Below, in pieces: positions 8,221 through 17,569 of a DNA stretch of 50,229 nucleotides. The translations under genes and the position numbers were made by a program. This DNA comes from a virus, in the IMG/VR virus record IMGVR_UViG_3300042469_000137, positions 1-50,229 of that record. One strand, given 5' to 3'. Every line of letters starts with the position of its first letter. Within the stretch, counting starts at the first letter, position 1. The notes under the pieces are model-generated. The model ran no database searches and was not told the DNA's origin. It saw only the letters and a program-made list of their open reading frames with translations.

Positions 8221-11200
8221 ATGGATCCAAAAATAGAAAAAACGATATCTAATTTCGTTCAGAATCAGTTTCCGCAATTCTATCAAGAGGAAGGCGAAAA
8301 TTTTATTCTGTTTGTCAAAACATATTTTGAATGGATGGAAACTGAAGGTCAGCCTATCAGAGAGGCTAGACAATTATTTGAATATAGAGATATTGATACA
8401 ACTATTGAAAGATTTTTAGAATATTTTCAGAAAAAATATTTATACGGAATACCATTCAACATTATTGCCAATAAAAGATTTTTGTTAAAACATATACTTA
8501 ATGTATATCGTTCTAAAGGTACAATACAAGGTTATAAACTATTATTCAGATTGATATATAATGAAGACGTAGACGTTTATCTGCCCGGTAAAGATGTTCT
8601 TAGGGTATCTGATGGTAAATGGGTGGAACCAAAATATTTGGAATTATCTTGGAGTCCAATTTTAGATTCGTTAATTGGTAAAACAATATATGGAGTATCT
8701 TCTGGAACTTCGGCTGTAGTTGAACGAATTGTAAAAGAACGTTTTAACAAAGACGAAATATATGTAATGTATATTAATGATGTTGGTCCCAAAGGCGGAG
8801 ATTTCATCGTTTCTGAAAAAATTGTTGATAACCAATTCAAATCTAATTCTGAATTGGTTAGTTTATCGCCTACAGTTTTGGGTTCTTTGGACAGACTTGA
8901 TGTTTTCAATAGTGGTAACTCGTTTAATGTTGGCGACGTTCTTAAAATTGCATACAAAGATTTAGATACAAATGAAATAGATTCATTTGGCGATCAAGGT
9001 TTGATTGTAGTTACTTCACTATTTCGTGGATTCGGATCGCTCAACTTTAACATCAGAAATGGTGGTTTCGGGTTTACTGCTAATGCTGCTATTTTCTTAT
9101 ATAAAAACATACTAGATCAAACTGGTCAGGGCGCAAGTTTTAATATTAAAATAGCCGACGTTAGAAGATTAACATATAATACAGATCTATTTTTAGATTT
9201 TATGGATCTTCAATTAGACGAAATATACGGTTTCAGTAAATATCAAAACGCAAATTCGGCTTCTACACTGGACGAATGTTTTTCCTACGATACAAATGAT
9301 TTTGGTAGAATAGCGGCGCTAACAAACGTTTTAACTGGTAATGGTTATATTGCTCCTGCTAATGTTTTTATTCGTTCTACTTATAGATCTAAAAATATTC
9401 CGGGAAGATTGACTTGGTACAACAGTAACGATTTTATTAACGCTTACTCCACGGACGTCTATGTTAATACCTCATTTATCAGTAATAACGTTATTCTTAT
9501 AGCAAACGCTGTTAAACATTATGATACAAACGCATACGTAGATTATATTGTACCAGCAGGAAATACTGCTATTAATGGTTTGACTGCTAATACAAGATAT
9601 TATGTGAAAACTACTAATACGTTAGGTATTACATTAAGCGCCACTCAAGGCGGAACGACTTTAAATATTAATACAGCTGTCACTAGTAATACCACTGAAA
9701 GACATTCTTTCATAACAAAGGCTCTTACAAAAAGTTTTTTTGCTAACACTACCTCTGTAAATAATGCAAGCTATTCTATCCTAGTAACAGATGCTAATAC
9801 TTATTTTTACCCAGACGATTATGTATATTATCTTGTCCCTGCAGGCAATACTGGGTTACTTGGTATTACACCAAATAGTTTTTATTATGTAGAAAGCTCG
9901 AACTCTACAGCTATAACATTGAGCGATACATTCACAGGCAATTCAGATCCAATTGAAATTGCAACAGATGTTATATTGGCTGGAGAAACGCATTATCTAT
10001 TAAATGACACTACTAGAAATATTTACCCATACGTAAACGGTTATTCTACACAAGTTTATGCTAATACATTTTCAATTAATAATACTAGTTATGCAATCAA
10101 AATAGCAAACGCTGATATATATTTTTCTGTTAATGATAGAGTTTATTATGACGTTCCTGTTGGTAATACCGCCATAGCTAATTTAAGAGCAAATTCTGTT
10201 GTTTACATCAAAACTTCTAATTCGTCAGCAATTACTCTGAGTAACACTGCTGGCGGTCCAGTAATGCAAATTTACACCAGTTCTTCTGGAGCAGCAGAAA
10301 CACATACTATTAAAACTGCTAAATTTAGTAAATATTTCGCAAATGATGACGTTATATATCTACAATCAGACAGCACAAATGCTAATACTTTGGAATTGGC
10401 AGTTATTAGAAATATAATAAGCGATGTATCGATACAGCTGTACGGGTTCACTAACAGCAGCTCTACGAGTAATTCTCTTTATGGAAGAGCTGTTGTTATT
10501 ATGCCTTCTCAGTTTGATGTTTCAGAGTTTACAGGCAGAAATAAAATTACAGGTAATTCTGATATTTTCAGTATTCTTTCTTATACATATAGTACCTTAG
10601 ATTATACCAATTTAGCTAATATTATGAAAAGGCTAGATGGTACCATAAATGGTATAAATGATAATATCGAAGCTCTAAATTCTAGTGGTAATAATATTGT
10701 AGAAAATGTTTCAGCGATCAATTCTGGTAAGGCTTATGTTGAAGGCGAATCAGTACGAGCTTATCGTTATGGTATTTTGCAAGTACCCACTGTTGCAAAA
10801 GGTGGAACAGGTTATGTCAATGGTGACACAATCATATTCAGCGGCGGTGTTACTGAAACACCTGCCAGAGGCTCAATTCTGACAAATTCTCAAGGCAATG
10901 TAGTTTCTGTTAATACAGCAGAAGGAGCTTGGTATGGCGGTGTAGGTTATAATTCACTACCAGAAATAAGTATTAGATCAGCGAATAATTTAGCAAATGG
11001 CGCCGTTTTAACCACAAATTATATCCCATTTGATACAGCCAATGAAATCAGAGGATTAGTGAGAAAAAGCGGAATAGGTAGAGGATTGGGTTATTGGGCG
11101 ACTACTGATGGACTTTTGAATTCGGATAAGGTCATTCAAGATAGTTATTATTATCAGGATTATTCTTATGAATTGAGAACTGCACTTAGTCTAGAAACAT

Positions 11201-11541
11201 ACAAAGACGTATTTTACTCTACTTTTCACACAGCAGGTTCGGCTCTGTTTGGTAAATATGAATTACAACCTTTTGTGATGGCAAGTAACATAGAGTTAAA
11301 TATCGATACTCTCGCTAATACGGCTTGGCCGCTTTGGCTAACTTGTGATATCGCAGACCCAAGAATTAGAGCGGACGTGTATCTTGAAGAACTCGCCAAC
11401 GGGTATCCGCTCCCTGGCGTTATACTTACTGTAGACCAATTCACATTTTCTAATAATTATTTTGGATGTGATATAAATACAGTATACGCTGACAGCACAG
11501 AAATAACTTCTGACAGATTCTCAGAAGATTTACCAACATAA
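8221..11541 (+). CDS. Giant baseplate wedge/structural protein (gp7 position)
   Basis: A 1106-residue protein occupying the gp7 place after gp6 (T4 gp7 has 1032). The first 140 residues carry a pattern common to large structural proteins of T4-like marine phages: FVQNQFPQFYQEEGENFILF, VKTYFEWMETEGQPI, then FLLKHILNVYRSKGTIQGYK. Residues about 403-700 hold three tandem copies of a roughly 100-residue domain with the core 'V.Y.VPAGNTAI.GL.AN..YYVKT.N...ITLS'. The C-terminal 300 residues contain Gly-rich beta elements (VAKGGTGYVNGDTIIFSGG) and a compact end domain with SYYYQDYSYELRT. Assignment to gp7 is by position and size; sequence identity to T4 gp7 is not obvious. Confidence 0.65.
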   Translation: MDPKIEKTISNFVQNQFPQFYQEEGENFILFVKTYFEWMETEGQPIREARQLFEYRDIDTTIERFLEYFQKKYLYGIPFNIIANKRFLLKHILNVYRSKGTIQGYKLLFRLIYNEDVDVYLPGKDVLRVSDGKWVEPKYLELSWSPILDSLIGKTIYGVSSGTSAVVERIVKERFNKDEIYVMYINDVGPKGGDFIVSEKIVDNQFKSNSELVSLSPTVLGSLDRLDVFNSGNSFNVGDVLKIAYKDLDTNEIDSFGDQGLIVVTSLFRGFGSLNFNIRNGGFGFTANAAIFLYKNILDQTGQGASFNIKIADVRRLTYNTDLFLDFMDLQLDEIYGFSKYQNANSASTLDECFSYDTNDFGRIAALTNVLTGNGYIAPANVFIRSTYRSKNIPGRLTWYNSNDFINAYSTDVYVNTSFISNNVILIANAVKHYDTNAYVDYIVPAGNTAINGLTANTRYYVKTTNTLGITLSATQGGTTLNINTAVTSNTTERHSFITKALTKSFFANTTSVNNASYSILVTDANTYFYPDDYVYYLVPAGNTGLLGITPNSFYYVESSNSTAITLSDTFTGNSDPIEIATDVILAGETHYLLNDTTRNIYPYVNGYSTQVYANTFSINNTSYAIKIANADIYFSVNDRVYYDVPVGNTAIANLRANSVVYIKTSNSSAITLSNTAGGPVMQIYTSSSGAAETHTIKTAKFSKYFANDDVIYLQSDSTNANTLELAVIRNIISDVSIQLYGFTNSSSTSNSLYGRAVVIMPSQFDVSEFTGRNKITGNSDIFSILSYTYSTLDYTNLANIMKRLDGTINGINDNIEALNSSGNNIVENVSAINSGKAYVEGESVRAYRYGILQVPTVAKGGTGYVNGDTIIFSGGVTETPARGSILTNSQGNVVSVNTAEGAWYGGVGYNSLPEISIRSANNLANGAVLTTNYIPFDTANEIRGLVRKSGIGRGLGYWATTDGLLNSDKVIQDSYYYQDYSYELRTALSLETYKDVFYSTFHTAGSALFGKYELQPFVMASNIELNIDTLANTAWPLWLTCDIADPRIRADVYLEELANGYPLPGVILTVDQFTFSNNYFGCDINTVYADSTEITSDRFSEDLPT
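9427..10320 (+). repeat. Three tandem ~100-residue domain copies inside the gp7-like gene
   Basis: Translated copies begin near 9427, 9718 and 10033. Each starts with an 'S..VYANT..INN.SY.I.I..A' segment and continues with a strand-turn-strand core. The three cores read VDYIVPAGNTAINGLTANTR, VYYLVPAGNTGLLGITPNSF and VYYDVPVGNTAIANLRANSV, each followed by YYV/VYI and 'AITLS.T.GG'. The copies have diverged at DNA level, so the triplication is not recent. Similar 'GGTAIGGL..GT.YYV' repeats occur in bacterial and phage adhesion-type proteins. Confidence 0.75.
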
Positions 11542-11562
11542 TTTAGTCATAGGGGATTTAAA

Positions 11563-12147
11563 TTGGCAAGACAAGTAGTAAACGTCGGAAACGACCCAAA
11601 TGATGGAACTGGAACTCCTCTTAGAGATGCCATGGTTATCATTAATGATAATTTTTTGGAGCTTTATACTAATCCGGTTGTGAATACTTCAATAACAGTC
11701 GGCAATTCTTCAGTAAACACTGTTGTGAACTCTACATCTATAGTTTTCGGTAATAACTCTTCTGTCATTAGGATTGGAAACACTTCAATCAATGCTATCG
11801 CCAACAGTTCAGGATTCTTTACAGGGAATGGAACTGTCACAGCAAATTCTATCAGTGTTTCCTCTAATACTATAAATGTTGGATCGTTCACAGCTGCAGC
11901 TAATGGGTACACATTTTTACCAAACGGTTTCAAATTAAATTATGGTTATGTATTTTGTAATTCTAGCGTAGGCAATGCTACTTTTTCGTCAGCGTTTGCG
12001 ACAGCGTGTTATGTAGTTACGGCCACTTCTAATACAGCAGCAGTTACATATGAACCTGCTGTAGTCGGAACTAATACTACCGTGGCTATTATCAGAACAT
12101 CAAATACAACAGCCGTAAACGTTTATTATATGGCTATAGGAAGATAA
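11563..12147 (+). CDS. Short fibre/baseplate protein with gp10-type N-terminal module
   Basis: A 194-residue protein. Its N-terminus (VNVGNDPNDGTGTPLRDAM, then VIINDNFLELY) matches the opening of T4 gp10 (INIGNVVDDGTGDYLRKGG, then KINENFDELY). That module anchors fibre-like proteins to the baseplate. The rest is Asn/Ser/Thr-rich beta repeat (VGNSSVNTVVNSTSIVFGNN) with a small C-terminal domain about residues 120-194. The start is TTG at 11563, supported by the strong AGGGGA at 11551-11556 and by the gp10 match beginning immediately after it. It lies between the gp7-like gene and gp8, agreeing with a wedge-periphery role. It is much shorter than T4 gp10 (602 residues). Confidence 0.7.
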   Translation: MARQVVNVGNDPNDGTGTPLRDAMVIINDNFLELYTNPVVNTSITVGNSSVNTVVNSTSIVFGNNSSVIRIGNTSINAIANSSGFFTGNGTVTANSISVSSNTINVGSFTAAANGYTFLPNGFKLNYGYVFCNSSVGNATFSSAFATACYVVTATSNTAAVTYEPAVVGTNTTVAIIRTSNTTAVNVYYMAIGR

Positions 12148-12156
12148 GGCGAATAA

Positions 12157-13692
12157 ATGACAGGAGTATTACAACCTTCTTATAGAAAGGCTCTAATTGA
12201 TGAAATGTTTGATAACATAAGATCAAACACTTCATATTATTATGCAGTCGCCTCTAATCCTATATTAAGAGTTGGGCCCCTTCCTAATACTACCCCAGAC
12301 GACTATAATACTAAATTTGAAACTGATTGGTTAATGTTATTTGGTAAAAAATTATCAATAACCAATTTTGCTCCATTAGTTGATAATAATCTATGGGCGA
12401 ATGGTTTTGTCTACAAAATGTATGATAATAACGATGTAGATTTATATTCAAACAATAAATTTTATGTTATAAGTCCTCCAGAATTTGATGGTGGAACTTA
12501 TAACATCTTTAAATGTATGGACAATGCCAATAATTCTCCTTCTACAGTAAAACCAGCAATAGTACAAGTAACTTCTTTTCAAACTGATGATGGTTATGTT
12601 TGGAGATATGTAACTTCTATTCCATATAGACTTTATAAAATGTTTGCTACAGACACATATGCACCAGTTTATGCAAACAGTGTTACTACTTTATATGCTA
12701 ATCAATACTGCGGCGTCGAAAAGGTAGTCATTACTAATACTGGCTCTGGATACGTAGGATACCATGATGGAACTATCTTATCAGCTAACAGCACAGTTAT
12801 TCAGGTAGGCAATACAGCAAGTAATGCTTCGGGTATCTATAACAACAGCGCAATTTATATCTATAATGTCACTTTAACAACTTCTCAAATATTTCAAATA
12901 TCAGATTATGTATCTAACAGCGTTGGAAAGTGGGTGCTTTTGAATGGAGAGGCTAATACTACAAATATTATCCCAGAAGCTACTCAATATAAAATTTCAC
13001 CAAGAGTTGTTTTTACTACAGATGGCGGTACACAGCCAGTAGCATATAGCGTTGTTAATACTACTACTAATTCTATTAGTAATATAGTTATGCTTGATAT
13101 CGGCGCTGATATATCATGGGCAAACGTTTCTATAGTATCCGCTGTTGGTTCTGGTGCGAATGTATATGCTATAGTTCCGCCACCAGGCGGTCACGGTTCT
13201 GACCCAGTCTCAGAATTGAATGTAAAGGCATTGGGCGTTAATTTTCATTTTGCCAACAGCGAAGGTAATACAGTATCTGACGATTTATTATATAACAAAA
13301 TTGGTATAATTAAAAACCCTTACGGTCTACATGCTAATGGCGCTAAAAGTAATACCGCTTACATATCTACAACGTTTAGTCAAACATTAGACGCTAATTT
13401 ATTGAATCCAGTATTATTTACTGTTGGTGATAGAATCTATGGAAATACTAGCAATGCTTATGGTATAGTGGCCTTTGCTAATACATCTAGGATAAAAGTA
13501 GTAGGCGATAAAACTTTTGTTAATGGAGAATTTGTATTTTCTAGCGATTCAGTTTTGAGTTCAGAAATTGATATTATTGATAACGGTAGTATTTACGTTA
13601 AAGACGTAAAACCATTATATGTCCAAGATATAAATAACGTAAATAGGTCTAATTCTCAAACAGAATCTTTTAAGCTGATCATTGAGATTTAA
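12157..13692 (+). CDS. gp8: Baseplate wedge protein gp8
   Basis: A 511-residue homologue of T4 gp8 (334 residues), the dimeric wedge protein next to gp7 and gp10. Matching features are an N-terminal helix with SYRKALIDEMFDNIRSNTSYYY, here followed by YYAVASNPI; 'NNKFYVISPPEF..GTYNIFKCMDN', equivalent to T4 'INDIVVCNSAPY...WLVYRCLD'; and the diagnostic TDDGYVWRYVTSIPYRLYKM (T4 GDGYVWEYLYEIPP). The C-terminal half (residues 300-511) adds beta-rich material, including AYGIVAFANTSRIKVVGDKTF, that T4 gp8 lacks. It starts 9 bases after the short fibre gene. Confidence 0.85.
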   Translation: MTGVLQPSYRKALIDEMFDNIRSNTSYYYAVASNPILRVGPLPNTTPDDYNTKFETDWLMLFGKKLSITNFAPLVDNNLWANGFVYKMYDNNDVDLYSNNKFYVISPPEFDGGTYNIFKCMDNANNSPSTVKPAIVQVTSFQTDDGYVWRYVTSIPYRLYKMFATDTYAPVYANSVTTLYANQYCGVEKVVITNTGSGYVGYHDGTILSANSTVIQVGNTASNASGIYNNSAIYIYNVTLTTSQIFQISDYVSNSVGKWVLLNGEANTTNIIPEATQYKISPRVVFTTDGGTQPVAYSVVNTTTNSISNIVMLDIGADISWANVSIVSAVGSGANVYAIVPPPGGHGSDPVSELNVKALGVNFHFANSEGNTVSDDLLYNKIGIIKNPYGLHANGAKSNTAYISTTFSQTLDANLLNPVLFTVGDRIYGNTSNAYGIVAFANTSRIKVVGDKTFVNGEFVFSSDSVLSSEIDIIDNGSIYVKDVKPLYVQDINNVNRSNSQTESFKLIIEI

Positions 13693-13707
13693 TAACGGGA
13701 ACTCATA

Positions 13708-16700
13708 ATGTCATTAGATATAGATTTAAACGTTGCTCCTTACTACGATGACTATAACGAAAATAAAAATTATCATAGAATTCTTTTTAGACCATCAGTA
13801 GCGGTGCAAGCAAGAGAATTAACTCAGCTTCAAACAATTCTTCAAAAACAGATAGAGCGTTTTGGAAATTGGGCATTTAGGAGCGGAGATATAGTATCTG
13901 GTTGTAATATCTCTGATATTCCATCTCTTTCATATGTAAGACTTATGGATTTCGCTTCTAATGGATCAGCTAATACTGCAACATTAGATGTCACAGAATA
14001 TATTAATGCAGTCGCTACTAGCGTAACTAGTAATCTAAGAGCAAAAGTTTTATATGCTAATGCAGGTTTTAGTACCAATTATCCTGATACAAATATTTTA
14101 TATTTAAGATATCTTAATACTGGAACTGGAGGGGAAAAAGTATTCTCTAATGGTGAACTCCTTACCTTTGTTCAAGTTTCAGAAGCAGGAAATACAGATT
14201 TAGCTAATGTATATTCTTGGGCTAATACTCTAGCTAATACTGTAACAACTGGAAATGCTCATGGTGTTACTGTTTCTGAAGGTATCATTTTTATCAATGG
14301 CAATTTCGTAAGAGTAGAGAACGAAACTTTCGGATTAGTTAATAATTTTGGAACTTATGCCGGCAATAACGTCATAGGGTTCGAATTAGTTGAACAAATT
14401 ATTACTGAAACACAAGACAACACTTTGTTGGATAATGCTCTAGGTTATTCTAACGAAAATGCGCCAGGAGCTCATCGTCTAAAAGTTTCGCCAATCATAC
14501 TTTCTTTGACCGAAGAACAAGCGGCGCTAACCGAGAAATTCAATCCGATTGCTTCATACAATTATGGCACTCTGGTAATCAAATACTCAGAATCTTCTAA
14601 TTTGTATTCTATAGTAGGCGATGTTATTGCTAAAAGAACTTATGAAGAATCTGGGAATTATGTAGTAAATCCTTTTGCTGTTGATACAGTAACAAATGTT
14701 TTGGACAACAACGTTGATATAGCGCCTTCTTCTGCTAATAATGTTCTTGCTAGAGTAAGCGCAGGAATTGGTTATTCTCAGGGTAAAAGAGTTGAGCTTC
14801 TTAAAACAGCATATATCGATATGCGTCGTGGCGTAGATACACAGACATTAAGTTCTCAACAGATCAGTTTCAATTATGGCAGTTATTTTATTTTAAATGA
14901 AGTATCAGGAACTTTTGAATTTAATAAATCACAAACTGTTACTTTGTATGACAAACCACAACAGTCAGTAACTAATAGAACTTATGCTGGCACATCGCCT
15001 ACGGGTAATAATATCGGAACAGCAACAGTAAAATGTTATAGTTTTAATTCTGGTGTACCAGGAAGCGCATCTGCAACTTATTTGCTTCATATATTCAACA
15101 TATCTCTAAATGCAGGGTATAACAGTACTCAAATAAAATCTGTTTATTATAATGGTTCTAAAAAAGGAGTTGCTGATGTTTATTCTGTAGGATTGTTAGA
15201 AGATCAGTTCAAAAGACAACTTTATTCTTTTGGTTTTTCTGGAATAAAAAACATTAGAGATCAAAGTAATAACGTCCAGACTAATTATATTTACAGAAAT
15301 AAAGCCTCTGGAACTATGACTACCACAGGTAATGCGACTATAACATTAACTTATTCTGCGCCTGGAGGCACAGATATACTTCCTTATGGTATAGGTATAC
15401 TATCAGATGCTACTGCTTCTGAGTTTACTGTGGTTGCTACTGCTAATGTTGATTCTGCGGTATTAACAGGCACAGTCAGCGTAAATACAACATCAGTTAA
15501 CGTTGTAGGAACTTCAACAACGTTCACCAATAGATTTTATGTTGGAGACAACATAAAGGTAGGCACTGATATAAGAACAGTTATTTCAGTGTCAAATGCT
15601 ACGTTTTTGACTGTCGATGCTCCATTTGGTGCGACTAACGCTTCTGCGAATTATTACAAATCTTACATTAGTGGTAAAAACATTCCAATTTCTAGAACCT
15701 TCAGTTCTGGTCCTTCAAGTTTTATACAGGTAACAAACAGTACATCATTTACTATAAGTTCAGGTCAAATTCCTAGTTCATCTTTGAGTGTTGACATATT
15801 TTATAATACCCAAAGAAATGTTGCATTACCCGCTAAAAAGGTAATCAAGAGAGATGTGTTTGTTAAAATTAACACAGCTTCTAATCCAAAAGGACCATGG
15901 TGTTTAGGATTTAGCGATATTTTTAAAGTAAATAAAATTTACGGATCTTCAAATGGAACTTATACAACAAACGGTGTAGATTTAACTACTAGCTTTACTT
16001 ATGATACAGGTCAAAGAGACACTCATTACGATTTGGGTTATTTGTATTCTAAGGGCTCATATAGTTCATCATCCTTCCCTAATATTTTAGTTCAACTTGA
16101 CTATTTTGCTGTAAATACTGCACCAGGAGTAGGCTTCTTTTCAGTAGAATCTTATCCCGTCGATGATGCAAATACTGCAAACACTAATGCGATACAGACC
16201 AAAGATATTCCACTTTATGTTGACGAAAATGGCGCTAAGTTACCTCTTAGAGATTTCATAGATTTCAGAACTCCTTGTGCAATCACAGCTAACGACACAG
16301 GTACAGTTGATACATCTAATTCTACTCAAGTTACTACAGCTATAAGTTATGCATCAGTCAATCCTGCTTCGACTTTGACTTTAAGCACCGGCGATGCTAC
16401 ATCAGGTTTGAACGTCCCTGCTTATGGTAAAAATCTAGAAGCGGATTATACTAGATACCTACCTAGAAAAGATTTAATCCTAATAACTCCAGATAATGTT
16501 CTTAAAGTTAAAGAAGGCGTTTCTAGCCAGAGTCCACAAACTCCTCTATGGCCAGATAATGCTATGGTTCTTTCTGTATTGAATATACCACCATATCCTT
16601 CTCTTTCTTCAGATCAACTTGATTCGTTTTATCCTATAAATCAAAACTCTAAAAATTTGATTAGAGATACATCAACAGCAATATCTGGAAGTATAGTTAG

Positions 16701-17547
16701 TAACCGTAGATATACTATGAAAGATATTGGTACTCTAGACCAAAGAATTACTAATTTAGAATATTATACGCAATTAACTCTGTTAGAAAAAGCTGCTAAG
16801 GATTTGTCAGTAACAGACGCAAATGGTCTTGATAGATTCAAAAACGGAATTTTCGTAGATCCTTTTTCTGATTTTTCTCTTGGGGATGTTTCCAGCACAG
16901 AGTATTCTATAGCTATTGATTCAGCCAAAGGAGTGGCAAGGCCAAGAATCATAAGAGAAGTTTTTAATATTAATTTTAATAGTTCTAGTTCTATAAACAC
17001 AAGAAAAACAGGCAGATTAATTACCATCGATTATGTCGAAGTACCATTTATTCAACAATATTATGCTACTAAGTATCGTAGTTCTGCTCTTGTTGCATAC
17101 GCTTGGAATGGAACTCTATTATTAATTCCACCATTCGATAATAATAGCGATATTCATAATACTGGTTCTATAAATATTACTATAGATAACACCAAACCTT
17201 GGAAAGATTTCGCAGCTAGTCCTTTTGGCTCTTCTTATGGAGAATGGAGAACAACTACTACTACAACCTCTGATACAGTTATAACTGGAACGCAGAATAT
17301 AATTAATAGAGATATAGGATCATTGGGCGTTGCAGGAGCTGGTAGAGAAATTGCTGGCCCTAGAAGATTTAATGTCGGTTCAGGATCTTGGAATGGCACC
17401 GTTGATCTGTTGACAGAATCTGGTAGAGAATTAGCTTTGTCATTGGCGGCACAAGAATTGGGTGTTAACGTAGACGTCATCAGAGGTCATCTAACTGTGG
17501 TGTACGATGAGGGTATACCAGGCTATGAAAGAACATTCAATTTTTAA
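13708..17547 (+). CDS. Large DUF4815-type virion structural protein
   Basis: A 1279-residue protein. Its start (LDIDLNVAPYYDDYNENKNY, then HRILFRPSVAVQARELTQLQ and TILQKQIERFG) is the hallmark of a family (DUF4815) found in tails of T4-like cyanophages and related phages. Biochemical function is not established; the family is virion-associated. The middle contains one copy of a 'VVGTSTTFTNRFYVGDNIKV' beta domain (about residues 590-650) that also occurs in the following gene. Near residues 1000-1030, MKDIGTLDQRITNLEYYTQL suggests a short trimeric coiled coil. The C-terminus is compact and beta-rich. A peripheral baseplate or fibre-base role is likely from position. ATG at 13708 follows GGGAACTC. 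Confidence 0.75.
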   Translation: MSLDIDLNVAPYYDDYNENKNYHRILFRPSVAVQARELTQLQTILQKQIERFGNWAFRSGDIVSGCNISDIPSLSYVRLMDFASNGSANTATLDVTEYINAVATSVTSNLRAKVLYANAGFSTNYPDTNILYLRYLNTGTGGEKVFSNGELLTFVQVSEAGNTDLANVYSWANTLANTVTTGNAHGVTVSEGIIFINGNFVRVENETFGLVNNFGTYAGNNVIGFELVEQIITETQDNTLLDNALGYSNENAPGAHRLKVSPIILSLTEEQAALTEKFNPIASYNYGTLVIKYSESSNLYSIVGDVIAKRTYEESGNYVVNPFAVDTVTNVLDNNVDIAPSSANNVLARVSAGIGYSQGKRVELLKTAYIDMRRGVDTQTLSSQQISFNYGSYFILNEVSGTFEFNKSQTVTLYDKPQQSVTNRTYAGTSPTGNNIGTATVKCYSFNSGVPGSASATYLLHIFNISLNAGYNSTQIKSVYYNGSKKGVADVYSVGLLEDQFKRQLYSFGFSGIKNIRDQSNNVQTNYIYRNKASGTMTTTGNATITLTYSAPGGTDILPYGIGILSDATASEFTVVATANVDSAVLTGTVSVNTTSVNVVGTSTTFTNRFYVGDNIKVGTDIRTVISVSNATFLTVDAPFGATNASANYYKSYISGKNIPISRTFSSGPSSFIQVTNSTSFTISSGQIPSSSLSVDIFYNTQRNVALPAKKVIKRDVFVKINTASNPKGPWCLGFSDIFKVNKIYGSSNGTYTTNGVDLTTSFTYDTGQRDTHYDLGYLYSKGSYSSSSFPNILVQLDYFAVNTAPGVGFFSVESYPVDDANTANTNAIQTKDIPLYVDENGAKLPLRDFIDFRTPCAITANDTGTVDTSNSTQVTTAISYASVNPASTLTLSTGDATSGLNVPAYGKNLEADYTRYLPRKDLILITPDNVLKVKEGVSSQSPQTPLWPDNAMVLSVLNIPPYPSLSSDQLDSFYPINQNSKNLIRDTSTAISGSIVSNRRYTMKDIGTLDQRITNLEYYTQLTLLEKAAKDLSVTDANGLDRFKNGIFVDPFSDFSLGDVSSTEYSIAIDSAKGVARPRIIREVFNINFNSSSSINTRKTGRLITIDYVEVPFIQQYYATKYRSSALVAYAWNGTLLLIPPFDNNSDIHNTGSINITIDNTKPWKDFAASPFGSSYGEWRTTTTTTSDTVITGTQNIINRDIGSLGVAGAGREIAGPRRFNVGSGSWNGTVDLLTESGRELALSLAAQELGVNVDVIRGHLTVVYDEGIPGYERTFNF

Positions 17548-17569
17548 TGAATTGATCTAGGAGATAAAA

